From Herbaspirillum autotrophicum (GTDB taxonomy: Bacteria; Pseudomonadota; Gammaproteobacteria; Burkholderiales; Burkholderiaceae_D): a stretch of DNA of 58,938 bases. The number at the start of each line of letters is the position of its first letter. Positions within the stretch are counted from its first letter, which is position 1. The position numbers and the translations under genes are program-made. Shown piece by piece: positions 50,864 to 58,938 of this stretch. The notes beneath the pieces are model-generated. The model saw nothing but the letters and a program-made list of their open reading frames with translations. It did no database searches and was not told the DNA's origin. The stretch covers positions 1 to 58,938 of the forward strand of contig NZ_LFLS01000039.1 of assembly GCF_001189915.1 (NCBI RefSeq). The letters are read 5' to 3'.

Positions 50864-51068
50864 TGAGGCCGTGACAAAAGCAGGCAGCGTTGTGCAGTAT
50901 AAGAAAAATGGGTTGCCGGCAACATGTGGCAAATTGTCGCATCCGGGCGAATGCCCGCTGCGGGGAGAATAAACGAGGCGGTCACATTGACCAGCTACAG
51001 GTATAGACGAACCGGCAGCGGCAAGACCGCACTGTTTTTACAAAACCTTACAATCTGCCGCCGGCCAA

Positions 51069-52457
51069 TTATTCGTTTGCCGCGCGTGATGGCGCTTGTC
51101 GCGGCACCTCCACCGGCACGAACATGCGCGCCGAGCCGCGCTGCACCAGCAAGGCGGCAGCGCCGTCGGCGGTGCGGATTTCATCGGCCAGTGCTTCGAC
51201 GCTGGCCAGCGGCTGACCATTGAGCGCCAGAATCAGGTCGCCGGCCTTGAGTCCGGCGCGGGTCGCGGCGGCATTGGCCTGTTCCACCAGCAAGCCACCT
51301 TCCAGCCGCAAGATGCGCAGTTCCTGCGGCAACAAGGGGCGCACCACAATCCCCAGCGGCGTCGTATGTTCGGCGCGGGCCGCCAACGGCCGCGTTTCAA
51401 AGCGCCCCACTTCCACACTCAGTTGCAACGGCGCACGCTCGCGCCAGACTGTCAGTTCCGCCTTTTCCCCGGGAGCAATATCGGCAATCAGAATCAGTGC
51501 ATCCGCCGATTGCACCACTTCCTTGCCGCGCACTTTCAAGATCACGTCACCGGGACGCAAACCGGCGCTGTCAGCGGTGCTGCCGACCGCCACATAACTG
51601 ACCAGCGCCCCGGCCGGACGTGGCAGGCGGAACGAATCGGCCAGTGCTTGCGTGATTTCCTGCACCGCCATGCCGATGCGGCCGCGCGTCACGGTACCCT
51701 TGTTTTGCAACTGGGTCTTGATGCGCATCGCGACATCAATCGGGATCGCAAAGGACAAGCCCTGATAGCCGCCGTTGCGGCTGTAGATGCGGGAATTGAT
51801 GCCGATCACTTCGCCCTTCAGATTGAACAGCGGGCCACCGGAATTGCCCGGATTGACCGGCACATCGGTTTGCAGGAAGGGAATGTAATCGGCGCCCGGC
51901 AACACCCGGCCCTTGGCGCTGATGATGCCGACCGTGACCGAGTTGCTGAAACCATAGGGCGAACCGATGGCCAGCGCCCAACTGCCGACCTCAGCCTGTG
52001 CCGGATTGCCGATGCGCACGGTCGGCAAGCGGCTGGCGTCGATTTTGAGCAAGGCGACATCGGCCACCGTATCGAGACCGATCAACCGGGCCCGGAATTC
52101 GCGGCGGTCGGTCAGCTTGACGCTGATCTGGCTACCACGTTCGACCACATGGGCATTGGTCAGGATGTAGCCGTCGCTGCTGACGATAAAACCGGAACCG
52201 AGACTGCTGTCATCGGCATTGTCTTGCGGCGGCGCGCCATACAAGCGCCGTTGCCGCTCATCCAGAGCGGGATAGGATGCCACCGGCTCGCGTGCCACGC
52301 CAATGTTGACCACCGCCGGGCCATAGGCTTTGACCAGTGGCGCAAAATCGGTCGGCATTTTGGGCGGCGTGATCTGCGCCCGCGCCGGCGCCGCCAGAAC
52401 CAATGGCATCAATGCCACCAGCAACAGTAATCCTGTGCGCCAACTCACCGCAGCCAT
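51069..52457 (-). CDS. DegP/HtrA-like periplasmic serine protease with PDZ domains
   Basis: A 462-residue S1C protease. A signal peptide (LLLLVALMPLVLAAPARA) precedes the trypsin-like domain: the His is in YILTNAHVVERG, the Asp in ADVALLKIDA, and the Ser in VNPGNSGGPLFNLKGEV. Two PDZ-like domains follow (VGSTADSAGLRPGDVILKVR and AAATRAGLKAGDLILALNGQ). The start lies one base after the preceding TonB-C gene's stop, indicating one operon. The second PDZ is preceded by a spacer rich in Arg. It probably handles misfolded envelope proteins, perhaps the large adhesin upstream. Confidence 0.93.
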   Translation of the reverse strand: MAAVSWRTGLLLLVALMPLVLAAPARAQITPPKMPTDFAPLVKAYGPAVVNIGVAREPVASYPALDERQRRLYGAPPQDNADDSSLGSGFIVSSDGYILTNAHVVERGSQISVKLTDRREFRARLIGLDTVADVALLKIDASRLPTVRIGNPAQAEVGSWALAIGSPYGFSNSVTVGIISAKGRVLPGADYIPFLQTDVPVNPGNSGGPLFNLKGEVIGINSRIYSRNGGYQGLSFAIPIDVAMRIKTQLQNKGTVTRGRIGMAVQEITQALADSFRLPRPAGALVSYVAVGSTADSAGLRPGDVILKVRGKEVVQSADALILIADIAPGEKAELTVWRERAPLQLSVEVGRFETRPLAARAEHTTPLGIVVRPLLPQELRILRLEGGLLVEQANAAATRAGLKAGDLILALNGQPLASVEALADEIRTADGAAALLVQRGSARMFVPVEVPRQAPSRAANE

Positions 52458-52458
52458 C

Positions 52459-52977
52459 TCAGGCGCCGCTGGCGAAACTCAAGGCCAGTTCCATCACCAT
52501 CGGTTGTTTCATGTCCGGCGGCGGCGGTTCCGACAAGGCCTGCGCCGTCAGCAAGGAACGCAGATCGGCATCGGCCTGGGCCTGCCCCAGCGACGGAAAT
52601 TCCAACCGTTCCACCTGACCATTGGCCGCTACCCAAACGCGCACCACCACGGTCGGCACGGCGGCAATGATCGGCCCGCCGCTCAACATGCGTTCTTGCC
52701 ACCAGCCATGCAGCCGCACCACTGTGTCGTTGCCGGGATCGCTGAGCCAGGCTTGAAACTGATTGCCGGCCAGTTGCGCATAACTGATCCAGTGTTGCGG
52801 CGGCGCGCTGGCTTTGGCCGCACTCTGCGCCGCCACCGGCGACGGTGCCGCTGATACGGCCAGCCCCAGTCCCACCAGTTGCAGCACATAACGCATGCGG
52901 CGCCAGCTGCTGCGCCATGCCAGACGGATGGCATGCTGAGGTGACGGACTTGTGTTCTCGCGGACTGCCTTGTTCAT
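52459..52977 (-). CDS. TonB C-terminal-domain-like exported protein
   Basis: A 172-residue protein. A hydrophobic segment at about residues 30-50 (YVLQLVGLGLAVSAAPSPVA) looks like a signal peptide or anchor. The C-terminal half (VVVRVWVAANGQVERLEFPS, LLTAQALSEPPPPDM) resembles the TonB C-terminal fold. The long proline-rich linker and the exbB/exbD partners of true TonB are missing, so energy transduction is doubtful. GGGAA precedes the ATG. Its tight coupling to the HtrA-like gene suggests a joint envelope role. Confidence 0.75.
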   Translation of the reverse strand: MNKAVRENTSPSPQHAIRLAWRSSWRRMRYVLQLVGLGLAVSAAPSPVAAQSAAKASAPPQHWISYAQLAGNQFQAWLSDPGNDTVVRLHGWWQERMLSGGPIIAAVPTVVVRVWVAANGQVERLEFPSLGQAQADADLRSLLTAQALSEPPPPDMKQPMVMELALSFASGA

Positions 52978-53044
52978 GTTGTTCCCGTGTACTGTTATTC
53001 GAATTGCCTGCTCATTGCTTGCTCATTACCTGCCCAGCGTCTGC

Positions 53045-53824
53045 TCAGCCGCAAATGATGCCGGCCGACAGCGTCATCGCTCTGGCTGCGGCCGATTGCG
53101 TGGCCGCCAGTTGTGCCGCGTCGCTGGCGCTGAACACGATATCGCTGGCGCGCAAGAAATCCGCAATCTGCGCCGCCGTCACCGCCCGCACCTGGGTGCC
53201 GCTGCCGGCATGCGCCACCGCGCCCGGCATCTTGCCAGCGCCCGCGCTGCCGGTCCCGGCGCTGATCCGTTCCACCACCATCCCCAGCAGCAAGCCGCTG
53301 CCATTCAATACCGCACTGCCGCTGGCCCCCGGCTTGGCGCCGGACAACAACAGCATGCCGTCGTTGCTCGGCACCGTGATCGCATTGCTCAAGATGCGCG
53401 CCCGATCCGGCATTTTTTGCAACGGGCCATAAGCTTCGGCAAATACGCCGATGCTGTTCATCGTCGACGGCGGCGTCTGCACCAGCGTCGCACTCAGATA
53501 CGGTATCAGGCCGGTACTGATGACCGCCAGGTCATGTTCCGCACTGACCGCCCGCACCCGCGCCTGCACTACCCGCCCATCCTTGAGCGCAAACAGTTTC
53601 TCGCAGCCGGTTACCGCATGCCGCGCGGTCAATACTTCACCGGCAGCATTCAGAAATACCCCGCTGGCCTGGGTTTCCAGTCCCATGCCATTGACCGCAT
53701 TGCCATCGGCAGCCGCGCATGGCAATGCCAGCCACATGAAACCGCACCACACTCCACAGCGCCATCGATCTCTGACTTTCTTTACTGCGTTCAACCGTCC
53801 CCCGCCATGAATTGATTCCCCCAT
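53045..53824 (-). CDS. Exported trypsin-like serine protease
   Basis: A 259-residue S1-family protein without PDZ domain. A hydrophobic N-terminal segment (CGVWCGFMWLALPCAAADGN) serves as signal peptide. The triad can be placed in EVLTARHAVTGC (His), VSAEHDLAVIS (Asp) and KPGASGSAVLNGSG (Ser). The fold is HtrA-like but minimal. The start is uncertain: ATG 53824, or TTG 53794 which has a closer GGGGGA. It lies directly downstream of the adhesin gene and a TATATAA about 30 bases upstream may be its own -10. Proteolytic processing of the adhesin is possible. Confidence 0.8.
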   Translation of the reverse strand: MGESIHGGGRLNAVKKVRDRWRCGVWCGFMWLALPCAAADGNAVNGMGLETQASGVFLNAAGEVLTARHAVTGCEKLFALKDGRVVQARVRAVSAEHDLAVISTGLIPYLSATLVQTPPSTMNSIGVFAEAYGPLQKMPDRARILSNAITVPSNDGMLLLSGAKPGASGSAVLNGSGLLLGMVVERISAGTGSAGAGKMPGAVAHAGSGTQVRAVTAAQIADFLRASDIVFSASDAAQLAATQSAAARAMTLSAGIICG

Positions 53825-53918
53825 CGCGCATCATGGCATGGCTTTTATATAGACGGTTGAACTAAACCAAGACCGCAATTTGTCATGAAAATGTCATCAA
53901 GTTGGTATGCGCTCCATG

Positions 53919-56900
53919 TTACTTCGACAAATTCCGTTGCTCGGTTGCGGTCAGCCGTGCGCGCTGCGCCGGTGTCAGGCTGCCCTGCCCCAGCACCTGA
54001 AAAGCGCTGGCCGTGTCGTAACGTGTTCCCTGTTGCGACACACTGCCATTGCCGGGCCGGTTGTCACTGCCAGCGCCCGATCCGGGTGCCGTCTCGTTGC
54101 CGAATCCCAACACCTTGACGGTCACTACCGACGGCAACGACTGACGCGCTTCATTACGTGTACGCTGCACCGCTTCCTGCGCCGCTGCCGAGGCCGAACT
54201 GGCGGCAGCACTGGCATTGCTGAGGGCGCCGACATTGACTGCGGCCACCGCCGGCAAGCCGCTGGACTCACCCTTGACCTGAATGTTCGCAGCATTCACC
54301 ACTTGCAGCGCCGCCAGATTGACGTTACCCGAGACCCGGATCCCGGCCTCACCGGCATCGATGGTGCCGAGCGGCGCAATCAGATCAATATCGCCGGCCG
54401 GCACTTCCGGAATCGGCGCCAGTGTGGCAATACCGGCGCCGGTACTTGGCACATCCGACGACAGCGTGACATTGCCCCACTGGTCATAGACCCGCTTCGG
54501 CGGCGTGAATACCACGCTGGTCTTGGAACCGCGGCCGGCATTGATATCGCCGGTCGCCGACCAGCCCAGAATCGCGCCGCCGAAGGTGGTCATGACCCGG
54601 CTCTGGCCGAGCAGGATGCTGCCCTTGGCAAACAGTTGAATATTGCCGGAACCCTGCGTGATGACACCGGAAGTGGTGGCCGGTGCTTCGCCTTCGATAC
54701 CCAGAATGATCTGTCCGCCCGGTGTCAGCATCTGGATGTCGCCACCAAACAAGGTACGGACATAGCCGCTGCGCGGAACATAGACGTTCTTGACTGCCGA
54801 CTGATCCCAGTAGATGTAATTGCCTTTGTACATGATGATGTCACCGGCATACGACACCGGCTTGCCATTGGCATCGACACCCGGTGCCAGCGCCGCAATC
54901 GCGCTGCGGCCACGCAGATAATTGCCGTAACGCGGGCTGTTGGCGTCGTTGTATTCACGGCCGCCGGCTTGCAGTTCGGCGAAATACACGGTGCGCGCAA
55001 ACACCCGTTGCTGCTCGGCCGGCAAGGCCATGTAGTAAGCCCGTGCCGCCGCGCCATTGCCACTGAAGCCATAACGCGCGGCCAGCCATGCAATCAGTTC
55101 GGCTTCATAGGTCTTGGCCACCTTGCCGCTCTGATCCGCCAGTGGCACACCATTGGCGGCCAGATTGGCCGGGTCCAGATACGGCGTCACGAAGCGCAGG
55201 TAATCGAGGCCAGCGCTGCCGACCCCGGCCTGCATCACGATGCTGGCACCGGGCCGGGCATCGCCCGGCACAACCGCACCGAGACTGGAAACGGCGGCCC
55301 GATCCTGCATCAGGATGTTGCGCCCGGCGGTGATTTCCAGGGTGCCGGGACCAGCCACATTGAACGAGCTGTACAAAATGTCGCGCCCGGCCGAGACCAC
55401 CGATATATCGGTGTCGCGGCTATGTACAAACAGATTGCCGTTGCTCACATAATTGTTGTTGATGCCATTGGTTTCGGACTCCGCCACAAAGGTACCGCTG
55501 CTGACGATATCGCGTCCGGCCATCATCCACACCGGCTGCGCGCCTTCATACCAGGTCATGCCATAGCGCGGCCCCGGCAGGCCACGGGAGTTGCGATCAA
55601 GGTAATTCATGACACGCCCGCTGCTGACACCCACCAGATCGCCATTGACGGCGTAGAAACGGGCCGGGTCGGTACTGGCGGCAAGCTGGCCGGCAGCGCT
55701 GTTGGCGCCGAACGCGAACAGCGGGAAATTGACGGTACTGGACGGATTGGCCATGACTGACAGATTCGAGGCCATCTGCACGTACTGCCCGTGGAGGAAA
55801 ATCCAGCTGGTAAAGGCCGGATTTTGCGGGGTTGCCATTGCGCTGGCTGGCGCCCCCGACTGGCTCACGGTAAAGCCCCCGGCATAGATCGAGTCTGCCG
55901 CCAGGAATTGCAGTTGCCCATGGGCCGACGGTGCCAGCAGGATCGGCGCCATGAAAAGCGTGTCACTGAAACGGTCGCTGGCGGCCTTGCCATAGAACAG
56001 GCTGCCGCTGGCCGCCACTGCCCTGACACTGGCCGGATAAAGGACGGCATCATCGGTGGCAGTACCCAGCGCCACTTTGTGCGGTGTCAGATTACCGCCG
56101 GCGGAAAACATATCGAGCGCGGTACGGTCGGTCCACAGCGTAAACCAGCTGTAACCACTGCCGTTGGTTCCGGCGCTGTCGACGAACGGCAAAATGTTCA
56201 GGTTGGTCACGCGACCCGGATCAACCACGTTTTGCACTACCTGATCGCCCAGCGTGTTGACGCTGAAAGTGGCGTCGCCCGGCACCAGTGTGATGCCGCC
56301 ATTGGCATCGGCGCGAGTCGGATGGAACGGATCATAGGCGCGGGTTTCCTTTGGCACCTGCTGGTCTTTGGTACTGCCATACATCAGATTGATCGTGCCC
56401 AGTTGCGCACTGCTCAGTTGTGCATTGCCGCGCAGATTGATCAGCGCGCCATTGAGTCCCGTGCTGCGCGTGCTGGCCGGATTGAGCGTGCCGCCGATGC
56501 GCACGTCGAGATCGCCGCCGCCGGTCAACTGCATGCTGCCATCGGCCGCCACCCGCCCGGTAGATCCCACCGCCAGCACTACCCCCTGGCTGCGCGGGTT
56601 GATACTGGCGTCAAAGCTGGCACCCGCCATCGGGCTCAGTGCACCCGCATCGCCAGCCACTTGCACGGTAAGGTTGCCGCCGCCGAGCGTACCGAAACCG
56701 GTAAACCCGACCATCTTGTCGGCCTGGCCAGCGTCAACGGCGTACGTGCCGAAATTGATCCACCACGCCGTCGGCTGCGCTGCGCCACCGGTCGCCACGG
56801 CACCACTGCCCTGACGCCACAGCCAGTTGCCCACTGCCGACGTGTCGTAACCGGAATCGGTCGACAACGGACGTCCGGTATACGTACCCGGGAGATTCAT

Positions 56901-58938
56901 CAGGTCGCCGCTCAGGTTGCCGCCCACCTTGAGCAGCAGATTGCCGCCCTGATCCGGGTACCAGGCACGGTAGAGGCTGGTAGGGCTGCCATCGACCAGC
57001 GACTCGCGCGATGGATCGAAGTCACCGAGAATCCGGCCGCCCGGCTTGCCTCTGCCCTGATTGAACGGATCGTTGGCAAACGTCGCCACCGATGACTGGC
57101 CGGCGGTATACACGCCAAACAGCGAGTCCATGCGCAGGTTGCCTGCGCTCAGCAATTCCAGGTCACCGGTACCGGTGCGCAATACGCTGAAGCGAATGCT
57201 GCTGATGCGAGGGTCATAGGTCGAATTCGGCCCCATCTGGCACGCATCCGGATAATCAACGCACATAGCGGCAATCGTGTCGTACCCGAACTCGGATTGC
57301 ACCACCGCCAGATCAATCGGCATGCCTTCCAGTTCCGGCATGCCGATATAGTCGCCAACCATGCTGGTCCAGCGCACATCGTTCATCGTTGGTTCGCCAT
57401 ACATGCCGTAATGACTGTCGGCCAGACGCAATTCACCACGCGCCGGCTGCGGTTGCACGATGCGGCTGTCGGCAGCGCCCAGATCGGCACCCGCCACCAG
57501 CCGCATCGACCACGACTGCGAACCCTCGGCCAGCATCGGCGCGATGGCCCACAGACGGCCCGCCACTTCCGGCCGCAACGCCACCGAGGCAGCGCCGCCG
57601 GGTAACTTGACATCGGTACCGGACGGAATCAGCGCGCCGGTTGCCAACGCCTTGTCGCCGTTCAGTTGTATCAAGGCCGGCGGCAATGGGATGCCCTTGG
57701 GCCAGGTCATTGCCGTCAACCCGGCGACGCCGGTCAGCACCGTACCTGCATCAAGCCGGGTGCCGGCGGCCAGCACGGTCGGCTGGCTCAGCATACTGCC
57801 GGCAGCAAACAGGATATTGCCGGCGGCATCACGTACCGCGGCTGCCAGCACAGTGCCAGCCGGCAGCGTCAACGCCGTCGCCAATGTGCCCGCCACCGGC
57901 AGCAGGGTCCCTGCCGCCAGGCTGAATGCCTTGAGCGGCAAGTCGTAATTGAGCGTGGAACCACTCGGAAAAACAGTGCCATCGGCCAGCGTGATGCCGG
58001 TACCCGGCACCACAATGTCGCCGCCGGTAAAATCACGGCCTGCCAGCAGTTGCCAGCCCTTGTCATCGGCCGTTGGCGGCGGCGGCGCAAAGCCGTCATT
58101 GATGCTGCCGAAGATGTCCAGATTGCCGACCGCGCGCAGCGTCAGCGTGCCCACTTCACCGGAACCATAAACGCCGGTCTTGGCAGTCTTCGCATTCAGA
58201 CTCGCATAGCGGAAGCCCGACAGATCGAGATCGCCCTGCACCACCAGATCGCCCCCCGGATTGGTGACGGCATTGCTGACGATTTCCACGCCCGGACGCA
58301 AGTGCAAGGCATCGGCGTAGGTGGCATTGTTGAGTCCGGCCAGCTTGCTGGTCAGCAGATTATTGTTGGCCAGCGCGCCGTTGATGAAGTCGTTGCTGTC
58401 CTTGTCTTTTTCTTTCAGGTAATCCTGATTGATGACCTGATACGGACGACCGCCGGCTGCCAGATCAAGCACCGGCTTGCCATCAGCATCCAATACCACG
58501 TTGCCGGCAGCATCCTTGACCGTCGCCAAAGGCGCATCGTCATACCGTTGCATGCCGTTGACGGCAATCGTTTTGGCGCCGCGAATATTCAGACTGCCAC
58601 GCGCATCAATGGCGATGTCGCCATAGGTCGCCGCATCGGCGTCAGTCTGATTGCCGTTGCTGCCAAGACGGGCAGCATTGAGGTTCAGCGTGCCGCGTGC
58701 CACGCCGTCATTGCCGGCGACAGTATTGGTGCCGTGACGCAAATCGATTTGCGCACCGCTGGCCAGCGTCAGCACACCATTGCCGGAACTCAGTTCGACG
58801 ATGGCGCGGTTCGGGCTGTCGATAATCTTGCCGTAACTGTCCACACGCAATACCGTGCCGTGCGCATCGAGTACCGCATCACTGCCGATGGTCAGTCCCT
58901 TGTTGGCGGCCAGCCGGATCGTGCCGACCCGTTCGCCA
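53919..58938 (-). CDS. Filamentous-hemagglutinin-family adhesin, 5' end beyond the window
   Basis: At least 1,672 residues of a very large secreted protein; the reading frame is open to the window edge, so the N-terminal TPS/secretion domain lies outside. The visible part is rich in Gly, Ala, Asn and Thr with beta-helix-like repeats. Recurring ARDIL/GRNIL segments (VWMMAGRDIVSSGTF, VVSAGRDILYSS, EITAGRNILMQD) are typical of hemagglutinin repeats and of the DUF3739 proteins. The section FARTVYFAELQAGGREYNDA is also shared by that family. A segment at about 57600-58015 carries many LPAGTVL/AAGTRL-type repeats. Alternative: another large autotransporter-type adhesin. A ShlB/FhaC-type secretion partner is not seen here. 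Confidence 0.88.
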   Translation of the reverse strand, partial: GERVGTIRLAANKGLTIGSDAVLDAHGTVLRVDSYGKIIDSPNRAIVELSSGNGVLTLASGAQIDLRHGTNTVAGNDGVARGTLNLNAARLGSNGNQTDADAATYGDIAIDARGSLNIRGAKTIAVNGMQRYDDAPLATVKDAAGNVVLDADGKPVLDLAAGGRPYQVINQDYLKEKDKDSNDFINGALANNNLLTSKLAGLNNATYADALHLRPGVEIVSNAVTNPGGDLVVQGDLDLSGFRYASLNAKTAKTGVYGSGEVGTLTLRAVGNLDIFGSINDGFAPPPPTADDKGWQLLAGRDFTGGDIVVPGTGITLADGTVFPSGSTLNYDLPLKAFSLAAGTLLPVAGTLATALTLPAGTVLAAAVRDAAGNILFAAGSMLSQPTVLAAGTRLDAGTVLTGVAGLTAMTWPKGIPLPPALIQLNGDKALATGALIPSGTDVKLPGGAASVALRPEVAGRLWAIAPMLAEGSQSWSMRLVAGADLGAADSRIVQPQPARGELRLADSHYGMYGEPTMNDVRWTSMVGDYIGMPELEGMPIDLAVVQSEFGYDTIAAMCVDYPDACQMGPNSTYDPRISSIRFSVLRTGTGDLELLSAGNLRMDSLFGVYTAGQSSVATFANDPFNQGRGKPGGRILGDFDPSRESLVDGSPTSLYRAWYPDQGGNLLLKVGGNLSGDLMNLPGTYTGRPLSTDSGYDTSAVGNWLWRQGSGAVATGGAAQPTAWWINFGTYAVDAGQADKMVGFTGFGTLGGGNLTVQVAGDAGALSPMAGASFDASINPRSQGVVLAVGSTGRVAADGSMQLTGGGDLDVRIGGTLNPASTRSTGLNGALINLRGNAQLSSAQLGTINLMYGSTKDQQVPKETRAYDPFHPTRADANGGITLVPGDATFSVNTLGDQVVQNVVDPGRVTNLNILPFVDSAGTNGSGYSWFTLWTDRTALDMFSAGGNLTPHKVALGTATDDAVLYPASVRAVAASGSLFYGKAASDRFSDTLFMAPILLAPSAHGQLQFLAADSIYAGGFTVSQSGAPASAMATPQNPAFTSWIFLHGQYVQMASNLSVMANPSSTVNFPLFAFGANSAAGQLAASTDPARFYAVNGDLVGVSSGRVMNYLDRNSRGLPGPRYGMTWYEGAQPVWMMAGRDIVSSGTFVAESETNGINNNYVSNGNLFVHSRDTDISVVSAGRDILYSSFNVAGPGTLEITAGRNILMQDRAAVSSLGAVVPGDARPGASIVMQAGVGSAGLDYLRFVTPYLDPANLAANGVPLADQSGKVAKTYEAELIAWLAARYGFSGNGAAARAYYMALPAEQQRVFARTVYFAELQAGGREYNDANSPRYGNYLRGRSAIAALAPGVDANGKPVSYAGDIIMYKGNYIYWDQSAVKNVYVPRSGYVRTLFGGDIQMLTPGGQIILGIEGEAPATTSGVITQGSGNIQLFAKGSILLGQSRVMTTFGGAILGWSATGDINAGRGSKTSVVFTPPKRVYDQWGNVTLSSDVPSTGAGIATLAPIPEVPAGDIDLIAPLGTIDAGEAGIRVSGNVNLAALQVVNAANIQVKGESSGLPAVAAVNVGALSNASAAASSASAAAQEAVQRTRNEARQSLPSVVTVKVLGFGNETAPGSGAGSDNRPGNGSVSQQGTRYDTASAFQVLGQGSLTPAQRARLTATEQRNLSK

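Noticed and set aside
53907..55760. 617-residue plus-strand open frame opposite the adhesin
   Set aside because: Repetitive adhesin coding DNA gives a long antisense frame; no motif or ribosome site supports it.

Overview
The window reads as chromosomal DNA of a GC-rich betaproteobacterium, most likely order Burkholderiales and close to Oxalobacteraceae. This rests on gene neighbourhoods (nadE-glnB, hemC-hemD-hemX-hemY divergent from ppc) and protein character, not on a marker gene. There are no rRNA or tRNA genes, insertion sequences, CRISPR arrays or replication origins that I can see. Almost all of the DNA is coding.

1-16.8 kb holds the most interesting region. Twelve minus-strand genes (14339 down to 75) combine two things. 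One is a nearly complete reductive pyrimidine (uracil/thymine) degradation pathway: omega-amino acid aminotransferase, CoA-acylating (methyl)malonate-semialdehyde dehydrogenase, NCS1 nucleobase permease, dihydropyrimidinase and an M20 N-carbamoyl-beta-amino acid hydrolase. The other is a complete set for the deazaflavin cofactor F420: cofG, cofH, cofD, cofC, cofE and an NADPH:F420 oxidoreductase, followed by a luciferase-like (LLM) F420-type oxidoreductase. The usual first enzyme, the NAD(P)H-dependent dihydropyrimidine dehydrogenase PreT/PreA, is not in the window. Two regulators follow in the opposite direction, a MocR-type GntR/aminotransferase fusion and a RutR-like TetR protein (RutR is the uracil/thymine sensor of E. 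coli). My main proposal is that F420H2, made by the cluster's own reductase and used by the LLM enzyme, performs or supports the ring-reducing first step of pyrimidine catabolism.

16.8-39.4 kb is mostly housekeeping. It contains glnB and nadE, a FemAB/GNAT-like protein, an ArsR regulator next to an NTF2-like gene broken by an early amber codon, ppa, a small region with a decayed ORF, hemYXDC, ppc, a dienelactone-hydrolase-like secreted protein, an HDOD protein, argH, a five-gene branched-chain amino acid ABC transporter (livKHMGF) and a small secreted protein.

39.4-48.1 kb is a nine-gene plus-strand operon: FAD oxidoreductase, DUF1365, cyclopropane-fatty-acid-synthase-like methyltransferase, chalcone-isomerase-like protein, MFS transporter, DUF3833 lipoprotein, short-chain dehydrogenase, NTF2-like protein and DNA photolyase. 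It resembles the photo-oxidative (singlet oxygen) stress gene sets controlled by RpoE-ChrR in other proteobacteria. No sigma/anti-sigma pair lies beside it, but an ECF-like promoter can be proposed upstream.

48.1-58.9 kb is on the minus strand: a membrane diguanylate cyclase, a copper-delivery pair (PCuAC and SCO), a possible small membrane protein, and an envelope cluster of a DegP-like PDZ protease, a TonB-C-like protein, a trypsin-like protease and a very large filamentous-hemagglutinin-type adhesin whose 5' part lies beyond the window end.
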